Source: Grifola frondosa (Eukaryota; Basidiomycota; Agaricomycetes; Polyporales; Grifolaceae). From it: a stretch of DNA of 64,000 nucleotides. Position 1 is the first letter of the stretch, and each line of letters opens with the position of its first letter. The notes under the pieces are model-generated. The model was not told where the DNA came from, searched no databases, and was given only the letters and a program-made list of their open reading frames with translations. The stretch lies in the NCBI GenBank assembly GCA_001683735.1, contig LUGG01000003.1:1426001-1490000 (forward strand). Direction: 5' to 3'. This document shows, piece by piece, positions 55,611 through 64,000 of the stretch. The position numbers and the translations under genes were made by a program.

Positions 55611-56291
55611 CCTTTCCCAGCGCAGATCACGGTCACGCTAGATAGGTTGAGATTTGTGTGCAAGTCTTGTGGAACAGCACTTACAAGCTAGACTCGCCGT
55701 GGATTCTGGAAGAGAGTGAACGTTAGCGCCCGTAGTGTCTCGTGTCGCGGATGGAAGCTTCCCTTGCGTGCGGACTATCATGTAATCAATTCCTCCACCC
55801 TATATAAGCTGCAGAACCTATCCCAATCATCACTGAAACCAATCCATTGTCGGTATTGGCTGGTTCTCCATGGAGGCTCCCGCTGTTAGGACTAATTAAT
55901 GCCAGAACGGTTGTTGAGGTGGCAAGCCTGAGCTCACGCAGGCCGCACCTCTTTCCATTGATTTGGAAAGAGGTGCGGTCTTCGTGAATTCAGATATGGT
56001 CCGTCTCCCTCTGTCAGTCAACCATTCGAAACCTGACTCTTTGGTATAGTCGTGTTTGTTCATTATGCTTTGGTGAGTGAATATTCTCATCGTAAACTAT
56101 CAGATCCTGAATGCTCCTTCTAGAGTCCGTGCAATCACAACGCCACTGATGCAGCAGATTAATATGATGTTTTTAAAATCTATGCTATGCAATGATACAC
56201 ACATGAACAATGCTACAGAAACGAGAAAGCGATGATCGGAGTCTCCTTGAAACCTGGTCCGTCTCGTAAAGATCAAGAAAGCACATCAAGT
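55611..56291. other. Spacer with a perfect hairpin
   Basis: No gene is supported. It contains the 15-bp-stem inverted repeat listed separately. Confidence 0.45.
55943..55978. repeat. Perfect 15-bp inverted repeat with 6-nt loop
   Basis: CCGCACCTCTTTCCA and its exact reverse complement TGGAAAGAGGTGCGG are separated by TTGATT. It lies about 330 bp upstream of the Yip1-family start and 350 bp beyond the PCH2 stop, outside any gene called here. Confidence 0.8.
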
Positions 56292-58305
56292 TCACTCTAG
56301 CCTCTTTCTCTCCGTAGCCTGGCTGTCGATGACTCGTTCCATCGCGTTCAGCCATATCTCGACGTCCGTCCCACCACTGGCTCGTACATGCGCTATATCA
56401 TTGCTTTTCTTTGTTTTGCTCGTCCCATTGACTTGAATGGATGGCGCATGAGAAGCTAGTGTCGGTAAAATTCCAATATAGCGTGCATGAGCCAGGACAG
56501 GGAGTCGCCTAAGTGAGCGACCTGACATTCCTTGATCCTGAAAATGTAGTTGAGCACGATTTAATCGGTGTCAGGCAGTATTGAATTTAAGAACGGGAGA
56601 CTTACTTTGCATTTCTGTGAGAGACCAAGCAACCTGATGGCCACATTTTTTGACCGTTCTCGAGAAGCATGACTCTGCCCACTGGCGGCGGTTGTCTGGG
56701 ATGGTGTTTGAGATTCTTGAGAGGAAGGGTTAGAAATAGGGCTAGTTATGCTAATCTGCACCGTATCCGCTGGGAATGTAGGAGATCGTGAAAAATTTGC
56801 GGTACGTTCGTATAGCTGAGCTTGTGCAAGGCTCGGTACATCCTGATACAAATTATTACAATAAAATCCGGGAGCAAGTACCGGATGTGCTCACCACGTC
56901 GGATACAATTCCTTTCCTGACTAACTCTGAGAGACAACCCCGTAGAATCTCGTAGATGGCTTCCCGGGGAGGCAGGTCAACATATTGGACAATGTCTGCA
57001 CGGTCGACAAAGGCAGAATCTACGAGGAGGATTGAACACGTCTTGTTCTGCAGCTCGATTATAGTGCAAAACTCACCGATAGCTTTGGCAAGATTGCTGG
57101 TCGACATTACAAGGCAGTTCTTCTTGTGCTTGAGTTTATCCAACTGTGTCAATAATGCATTGACAACCTATTTAATAAGCAAGGCCTAACTCATGAGTAT
57201 ACGACACAATGCGAGCAGGATGATCGTACACGAAGAGCGTCAGAGGGTTCTGTTCCTGCCATGGCTCCTGCCCGAGCCGCTGTTAATGATTCGATCTCAT
57301 CTGTATTATCATAGTCAGACGCACGAGGTCCATATATGCTATCAAATAATTGTCATACCAATGAGCACGATAACGAAGGTATCCTCATCTTCGATCATGT
57401 CCATCACACTGCTGAAGAGTCTTTGCACGAGCTTGCCAGACTCGGAGAACCAACGCGAAAAGAGAGAATGTGAATTAATTTCCAGCAGCCTCGCATTCGA
57501 ATATCTTGAGAGGAGGAAGATGTGGAATAAGAAATTGAACATTGATCCATGTCAAAGGCAGGACACTCACCGGTGAGATAGTCGTATGGATAGTTTCTGC
57601 GCAAGGGCTCGACAGAGAGACGTCTTACCCGTTCCTGGAGGACCATGCAGCAAAACGACACGGTTCCACGACACCACGTTGACTAAAATAGTTTTGTACA
57701 GCCTTTCAATCAAGAAACATTTTTGGATTGACTCACAGTCGACATCTGCATCACTGAAAACAACCGTAGCATATATGTAGTCCAGTAATTTTGACTTGAC
57801 GTCATCCGCGTATATCAAACTCTCCCAGAGACCTTCCCAAGAAAGACTTGGTAGCTCACAGACGCTTGCAGCCATGACATCCTCTCCTTCACCCCTACTG
57901 CTTCCACTTGCGAACTCTTCAAAGGCGTCAGTGTCCGACGGCTGGTAAACATGGATCTGCAGAGCTATCTGTTCAATTGGCAGAGAGGCAGAGGGGCAAG
58001 AGCATTCCGATGCAATGATACGGTCAATGGAGGACGCGAGGAGCGGCACGTCTTCCCAGCCTTGAATTAGTGATGGCAGATAGATGTGCGACAGGGAGGA
58101 GGTGAGATACGCGTGCACTGTGTTGCGGATAGTGTCAAAGCGCGATGTAGCTTTCGGAGATACGCGGACTTCGACTGAACATAATATTACGGCTTTGCAT
58201 GGAGGGGGAAATTGATTGGAACATACTGTGTACGGGCCAAACTGTCAATGGTCTCGCAGGACCTGGCGACGGCGGAGCCATATTGAAATCTTGTTCGTTG
58301 TCCAT
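56292..58305 (-). CDS. PCH2: Pachytene checkpoint AAA+ ATPase Pch2/TRIP13
   Basis: A AAA+ remodeller of HORMA-domain proteins in meiotic checkpoint and spindle assembly control. Exon 1 ([20 protein letters not shown]) is spliced to [20 protein letters not shown]. The N-terminal domain leads into [20 protein letters not shown]. The Walker A motif is [20 protein letters not shown]; Walker B is FVIVLIDEVESLTAAR; sensor and Arg-finger segments are [20 protein letters not shown] and [20 protein letters not shown] Ser-rich insertion separates this from the C-terminal [18 protein letters not shown], typical of the family. It ends TERKRLE. About 11 exons fit. Its promoter is shared with the Rdx-family gene. 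Confidence 0.92.
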
Positions 58306-58542
58306 GACTAACACTAAGAGCGTATTTGTTCAAACAACAGTTAGTAGCCTTCTCAGGTTGATGGCACAAGCAGTTTCGCAACCACAAGAGTACAAGGAGG
58401 ACCGAGGTGGCACGTCGCGTCACAAACGCGTTTGTCGCGTGTTTCGTCACCGTCTCGTGACCGTTCAGGAAACGCAAGTCTGACGAACTTCAGAATTTCC
58501 TTCCACGACTATTTCTCTCTCATATCTCGAACAGTGTCGAGT

Positions 58543-59157
58543 ATGGCGGACCCAGGCAGCTGTGTAGACTGTCTTCCAGACAGCCAAACGGAGTCGTATG
58601 AGCCGCAAGTGCCAGCCAAACCCCATGATCCTCTCGATCCGTCCACTTTCATCCCGCCGTCGCCGCTGCCCACTCCCAGCATCACCATCGAGTTTTGTGA
58701 TAGGGTGAGCCGGGTCCAATAGCACTATCACATACGTACAAATGTCGCTGATTGTGATGGATCGTCGCAGTGTCGGTGGTGAGCAGACTCTAGATCCGTG
58801 TATTCGCACAAGGCAGCCTTGACGATGTGAGAGCAGGCTTCACAGAGCCACATGGGTATCTACGGAGCTTCTTCTGACCTTCCCCACGCCTGCCTTGAAA
58901 GCAATATCTATCCTCCCGCTCAATTCTGAAGAGACCAGTGGGCGATTCCGCGTTTGGTTGTCCTTGGATGGGCAGGAGCCGTGCTTAGTGTGGGACAGGA
59001 AGACCGAAGGAGGCTTCCCAGAGTTGAAAATACTCGTATGTATCTTCTTCGCCATTTTCATATATCCTAGTTCATCGTCGTGCGGTACTGTTCGCAGAAG
59101 CAGCGCATACGCGACCGGATTCAACCTGGCAAATCTCTGGGGCACTCGGACAAATGA
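58543..59157 (+). CDS. Rdx/SelW-SelT-SelH-type redox protein
   Basis: A small thioredoxin-like fold protein of the Rdx family. Exon 1 (58543 to about 58704) encodes a Pro-rich N-terminus and TPSITIEFCDR, exon 2 is only CRW, exon 3 is LHRATWVSTELLLTF, then LPLNSEETSGRFRVWLSLDG and LVWDRKTEGGFPELKIL, and the last exon is KQRIRDRIQPGKSLGHSDK before TGA. The redox motif is CDRC (CxxC), with Cys in the place of selenocysteine, as expected in fungi. Exon 2 is about 8 nt of coding sequence between two introns, so the splicing is unusually tight. The start is the ATG at 58543. Confidence 0.88.
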
Positions 59158-60326
59158 AGCCATGTCTGTATTACCACATGCTCGATGTACCGCTAGCATG
59201 TGTGAGATATCTATTTCAAGTATTGCTTACCATTGGTGTCCTCCGCCTTTGCCGTAAGAGGACCGTTTCGTAAGTGCGGCAGTTTTTAAGATGGTCGATG
59301 GTATTTTCTATTATCTGATCTAAGTCGTCAAGACGCGGCGAGCAATGGATCGCGTTAATCCTGTAGCGACGTCCAGAACTTCGACAGCTGCGGTTACGCC
59401 GGGTTCTGAACTTACCAGTGGATCCAACATTACGGACGGTGAGTAACCATCTAAAGATTCTCATCGATTTCCGTCTTATACCGCTCTAAAGGCTAGAGTC
59501 TGAGGCGGTCTCGGTGCAAATTACCGAGGAGTCTTCCACGCAGGTACGCACAATCCCCATTCATACAGGGAACCGGAAGTCTCGGCGATGAAGGACAATT
59601 CGGTGCAAAGAAACAGCTATTCAATTTAGCTGCTGACGTTGAATGGAATACGAATTCTACATAGTGCACCTCCGGTGATAACACTCACTATTTGCGCGTA
59701 ATTGGAGACCGGTTTGTTCTGCACGCGAAGCCGCATGATTCCTGAAGATATACTTCCATGCTCTTTTCCGCAATATCCCCCAAACTAGGCTTATCTCGGG
59801 TCCCACCTCTGACTCCACATGCACGTACGACGGATCACCCATCTCGACATACGACGTACCGCACTAGAAATCATGTCGAGCGGACAGAGCGCGCGGCTTT
59901 CGTGACTTGACCTCTTGCGGTGATCGCAGACCGCACTACGCACGTTTGTCGCCCATGGCGCAAGCATCATATTCTCCGGCGATTCAGCGAACCACTTGTG
60001 ATTGGCTCCTTTCCCCGCAGCATCGTCAGACTGTGGGGAGGCGTACATAATCGCTGGCATCTGCTGCTTCATCTTAGCCCAGATAAGGCCGCCTTCGCAG
60101 GGAAAGTTGCGCGGATGCAGACACGGACGCGAACATCTTCAAGTCCGCAACTTGCACATTTATGGAAAGCGATAATTGAGTACGGAGCGTACCAAGAGAC
60201 AATGAAGGTGTCTGTCTATTGCCACTCCACCCCCATATGCCTGCCACATCTTATACAAACGCTATTTTACAATGTCCAATGATGCAGCTACTTATCTACT
60301 TATCGTTAGTCCGTCCTCAACCTCAG
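59158..60326. other. 1.2 kb spacer without a supported gene
   Basis: Several open frames under 121 codons on both strands; none shows a domain or exon chain. It may include the 3' flanks of both neighbours. Confidence 0.4.
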
Positions 60327-61751
60327 TCAACCGCCCGGACCAGGGCGCGTGACCAGGACTGCCAAGTCAGTCCCCGCGTGCAATAGCACGGGGCGGCTCA
60401 GCGGGCACTCGACCATGTGCTCCTCCACGTCATGGCTGCCCTCCCCCTCGCCGCTAAGGAACGCGACGCGCTCCTCGTAGCTGGCCTCAAGTGCGTCCTC
60501 GTCTTCCAGCTCGTCGTCCACTGCCTTGCGCGTGATGTACGATAGATAAATGAATATCGCGACGCACAATGTGATGCCTGCGATCGTGGAATAGTGACCC
60601 AGCGCGTTCTCGTCCGCGTCCGCAGATTCGCCGTTCGCGTGGGTAACATGGTAGGTCCCAAAAGAATGGATCGAGCTTCCGATGCTCGTGTGGATGATGA
60701 GCTTGGGGAGCGAGAGCGCGGTGCAAATCGTGTACGTGCGCAGGGTAAGGCTGGGAGACGCTGCAAGAAGACAATTCATGACGTTGTAAGGGTAGGGGGC
60801 GAGGCGAATGAGAAAGAGAAGTTTGGGGTTGTTCTCGATGGCTCGTACGACGCGCTTGATAGTGGTTGTACACGATAACCAGCGCGAAATGGATGCCCGA
60901 AAGAAAGTGCGAGATAATACAAATACAGCTAGCGCCCCAAGAATGGATGCGCAGTACGAAATGATCGCACCGGTCCAGGGACCGTAAGTGTATCCCGATA
61001 GGATAATGAGCGTGGAGTACAGGGGAATCGGAGCTGCGCATTGATCAGCTGCGGATGCCAGGAGTTTAAAAAAGGGGAAACGTACGGAATGTGGTGAGGA
61101 AAATGAGAGTAAATATCACAGCGTAACCTAAATATTCGTCGGACTGCAACCAATGTGACAGTTCATCTAAACCTGAGGGTGTATACGTCTTAGTACACGT
61201 ATATGCGCGCGCGAGGGAGAGACATAGTGATGCGAACCTTGGAAAACCTCAACCTTCCAAAAGCCTATCGCTGCGAGAAATGCGAGCGTCGAAAGAGCGT
61301 ACAGTATTATAGGGATCCAGGGTTTGATTAAATTAGTTATCCGTAGTCCTCGCGGACGCGTATACGATGGTGTAGTAGTAGTGCAGTTGGATGCGACGGA
61401 GGAGGTCATCGCGGGGTAAGGAGGTTGCAGCCGCGCGTGTTGCGCGTTAGATGATGGCTGTGAATGTATACAAGGGGGTATCGAAGATGTCGGCGTCGTC
61501 GTATAGGGATAGCCGAGGGAAGGTCGAGACGTGTCGAGAGACGCGGATCGCTTGGGCAGGTCGCTCAAAGTTGTGGGCTGCTCGGCCTTTTCGTTATAAA
61601 CATCCTGGAGGCGAACATAGCGGTAAGGATACTGTGATTGGCGGTGTGGATGCGGAGAGGATGGGGAGGGTCGCACAGGAGTAGAGGAGGATAGGATATC
61701 GAGGAGACGCGAGGGCTGTCCGAGACGAGGCGGCATAGTATGCAAATCCAT
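60327..61751 (-). CDS. TVP38: TVP38/TMEM64-type (VTT domain) Golgi membrane protein
   Basis: A member of the SNARE-associated Golgi / DedA-VTT family. The long N-terminus (about 140 residues) is Ser/Pro/Thr-rich and probably cytosolic. Membrane segments then follow: IIKP-type start WIPIILYALSTLAFLAAIGF, YAVIFTLIFLTTFPPIPLYS, TLIILSGYTFGPWTGAIISY, ASILGALAVFVLSRTFFRA, then the VTT signature LFLIRLAPYPYNVMNCLLA, then LPKLIIHTSIGSSIHSF and ITLCVAIFIYLSYITRKA. The tail is acidic (DDELEDEDALEASYEERV). Three or four exons fit, with introns near 60855-60890, 61035-61085 and 61145-61235. A full-length fungal Tvp38 is present. Confidence 0.9.
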
Positions 61752-62430
61752 TGCACGGTTGGAATCCTGTCCAAAGGGTTTTCTGTAAACAGAAAACGGT
61801 AAGCGGATGGCGGGCCCCAGGCAGGAGGGGAGGGGGAAATGGATGGTGGTGAGGGGCCTGAAGGAGACGAAAGTAGGAGAGACCGCTAGCGATGGTTATA
61901 GCTTTTCATCTTTCCCACGGCATTTGAGTATGCACTAGTCGCTCCCGTGTCCCGCCAAATGCCACACATCAGTGATGCTTGCATGAAGCTCGAACTTTCT
62001 CAAGTCTATACTGCATTGTATAGCTTATGCATTGCATAACTTATGCACTGGCTCTCTTGTTTGCCTGGCAGTTCTTTTCAAAAAGCAGAAGCCTGATTTC
62101 GTTAAGAACGCTGCACTTGATCGTCGCGAAGCCAGGAGTTGAATTCGAACAGATTCGTGTCAGCTGCTCTTGCTACGAAATACGAAACGCCCGCCGTGGG
62201 CGCACAACTCTCAACATCTGTCAAGATAACGGTGCCTCGCCTTGCCTCTCGTGGAATCATTCAGGGCTGGGTTTCATGATACAGTTGCTCACCTGTGCTC
62301 GTCGCTCGATTTGCTCAGAATCTCAGACAGTCAGAGCATGTGCACACATGCACGTGCCACGCGTAGAACCTGCACGCGTGATTCTCGTACCGTACACCTC
62401 TGTCGTTGACCATAGCGTCACTCCCACCGG
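61752..62430. other. Divergent promoter region
   Basis: No gene is seen. A CACGTG box lies at 62351-62356, 75 bp before the next gene. A short inverted TTATGCATTGCATAA word occurs near 62026-62040. Confidence 0.45.
62351..62356 (+). promoter_or_regulatory. CACGTG E-box upstream of the gene at 62431
   Basis: GCACGTGC, 75 bp before the start codon. Confidence 0.4.
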
Positions 62431-62833
62431 ATGTCTTGCGCTCGTCTTCGTATCTCATGGCGACAACATGCTCGGTTGCCTCCCGTAGCTCGGTCGCGCC
62501 CATACAGCTCGGGTAGCGGGTCTCCCAGCTCGCCGTCCCCCCATGCTCACTTTTACTCAAACCTTGTCCCGGGCATGATCCCGGTTGCGCTCCTGGGCTC
62601 TGCCGTCTATCTCGTGAGCTTCCCGTAACCTTAACTCTAGCTATGAACAAACATCGCCACAGGGCCTACGTCTGCTTCAAGCCACCCTGTCTCACGAGAA
62701 ATACTTGGACGAAGCGCGAGCACATGTGAAAGAGCTGGAGGCTGAGGTGCTTGCTCTGCAAAATGAGAAACGCTCAAAAGCGGTAGCGGTAGGGGAATCG
62801 CATGGTAGTAAATCGAGCTGGCGATTATGGTGA
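62431..62833 (+). CDS. Small mitochondrial-type membrane protein with coiled coil
   Basis: Not assigned a function. Exon 1 (62431-62613) encodes MSCARLRISWRQHARLPPVA, an Arg-rich, acid-free presequence, a Ser-rich linker, and HFYSNLVPGMIPVALLGSAV, a single membrane span. Exon 2 (62663-62833) completes the span (GLRLLQATL) and gives a charged coiled coil (HEKYLDEARAHVKELEAEVL) with a basic end. The intron GTGAGC..CACAG joins in phase 0. Such single-span proteins with a coiled coil are often small inner-membrane or assembly proteins; that is inference. Confidence 0.7.
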
Positions 62834-63016
62834 CAACGGTACGCAGTAAGTACTACTGGACCGGCAAGTGAAGTTTACCTTCGTGCGGCATGCAGGATTC
62901 GATCCCCTAGCTCTTATTTACAAAAAGAAATTAAATCTATCCGGACGAATACAAAACATGCAGTCAGCGATGGGTCAGCAGAGGGTATATACAACAAAAC
63001 GTTGGACAGTTGCTGG

Positions 63017-63975
63017 TCATGAGTGGACCCCCTTCAACAACGATGTTTTATGACGATCAAATAATTTCGCCGTACTACCAGAGTACATGTCAGAGGCGAA
63101 CGCAGAGGGTAAATGACAAAATGGCCACTCACCTAAGAGCTGCGGATGCCAGGCCAGTGAAAGTCTGAACCTGACCCCTGGCGCGACGCACATTGAAGAC
63201 ATTATATGCTGCTCATTTTCGTCAATGCCCAGCAAGTTTCGCAGATCACAAACGAAATTGCAAACTCACAGACATAAACGAGGTCCATCAACAGTTTTAT
63301 CCTGGTAATTTGTATCCAATAGTCCTGTCTTTGCAAACGAGCGAGCTCCTTCTCATCGATCTTGTTCGCGGCGGGATTGGACTTGGAAGTGGCGCCCGTC
63401 ATAGACTCGGTATACAGCCGCGATTCAACTGCATGACGTGTTATCGGCTCACAGTGAGTAACAACGATGTAGTCAAATACGCGCGAAGTCTAACCTTGGT
63501 GTTGCAAGTCGAGGATCACATTCCGCTCCACGCTATTCTCGACCAGGTTCACGAGCGTGCTGGCGAACCAGCACCAATCGGCCAAGCGCCCAGCCTGTTC
63601 GCCCGCTCGCGTCCCAACAAGCCCGAGGCGAGAGAACGTATATGCATCATCGGCCAACCCGTTGACGAACTCGAGTAGGACGGGTGGCGACGCGTGCAAA
63701 AATGTGTGCAGCAGTGGCTTTGGCTTCTGCTTCTGCGAGCCGGTGGAGAAGGGCACAGATGAGTGCTCAGCCAGAATAGCAGTCAGCGGGGGCAGCCAGT
63801 TGAATAGAATGAGACATTTCCTGGGGAAAGCGGGTGTCAGCTGTAGCATTCATGCACAGTGATATCTTAACGAGAACCTAGTTAATGAAAATCCAGCAAT
63901 GGCGGATTGAAGGCGCTTCATAAGCTCGGCCTCCCAGGGCCTTCGCCCCTTATGCCGTAGGCCGGGGCTCGCCAT
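63017..63975 (-). CDS. PEX11: Peroxisomal membrane biogenesis protein Pex11-type
   Basis: Shapes and divides peroxisomes. The start at 63975 gives MASPGLRHKGRRPWEAELMK, then after an intron KCLILFNWLPPLTAILAEHS. Core blocks are PPVLLEFVNGLADDAYTFSR, then LGLVGTRAGEQAGRLADWCW, then ASTLVNLVENSVERNVIL, then VESRLYTESMTGATSKS, then DEKELARLQRQDYWIQITRI and KLLMDLVYV. The last exons read YNVFNVRRARGQVQTFTGLA and STAKLFDRHKTSLLKG before TGA at 63017. The resemblance is to the Pex11C/GIM5-like branch rather than to yeast Pex11 itself. Five exons fit, and the gene appears complete just inside the window edge. Confidence 0.85.
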
Positions 63976-64000
63976 AATGGTAGTATGGAAGAGCAGATAC

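Noticed and set aside
1..64000. CRISPR arrays, operons or bacterial ribosome-binding sites
   Set aside because: The introns, promoter structure and gene families are those of a eukaryotic nuclear genome; no regularly spaced repeats were seen.

Overview
The window reads as nuclear DNA of a filamentous basidiomycete, most likely an Agaricomycete. Genes are dense and on both strands, introns are about 45-65 nt with GT..AG ends, and several products belong to families typical of mushroom-forming fungi: a KDZ transposase, a seven-span membrane protein, a divergent protein-kinase-like protein and a non-reducing polyketide synthase fragment. All calls come from reading the sequence and recognising protein families; no database search was run.

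Layout. Positions 1-2800 hold the C-terminal two thirds of a KDZ-family transposase. Positions 3379-3890 hold a repeat patch with a tRNA-derived, SINE-like unit and many copies of a GGATGCATC word. Positions 3957-12130 encode a dynamin-type, probably nuclear GTPase. One of its small introns has been invaded by a 4.1 kb terminal-inverted-repeat transposon (7058-11161) carrying fragments of two unrelated genes: a polyketide synthase (minus strand) and a Mid1-type calcium-channel subunit (plus strand). Positions 12960-15760 hold one small His/Tyr-rich gene and about 2 kb with no supported gene. From 15765 to the end the window is a normal housekeeping gene block.

The housekeeping block contains, in order: GPN3, a kinase-like gene, IVY1, mitochondrial Asp-tRNA synthetase, PAB2, a MYND zinc-finger gene, an F-box gene, mitoribosomal bL19m, a Zn2Cys6 transcription factor, an ACAD10/11-type acyl-CoA dehydrogenase, a small mitochondrial-type protein, an LLPH-like protein, a seven-span membrane protein, ERB1, ARP4, a Gln-rich protein, TRS20/sedlin, a rhomboid protease, a Yip1-family protein, PCH2/TRIP13, an Rdx/SelW-type protein, TVP38, a small mitochondrial-type membrane protein and PEX11. 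They share no single pathway. Themes that recur are mitochondria (AspRS, bL19m, rhomboid, two small proteins), Golgi/vesicle traffic (IVY1, TRS20, Yip1, TVP38) and ribosome or nuclear functions (ERB1, ARP4, GPN3, PAB2, LLPH-like).

Two window-wide patterns stand out. First, a CACGTG(A) E-box lies within about 130 bp upstream of most of these genes, often inside short bidirectional promoters. Second, at least nine otherwise well-conserved genes need one extra base, usually in a short G or C run, to keep frame. This looks like assembly homopolymer loss rather than biology, and it would make healthy genes look like pseudogenes.
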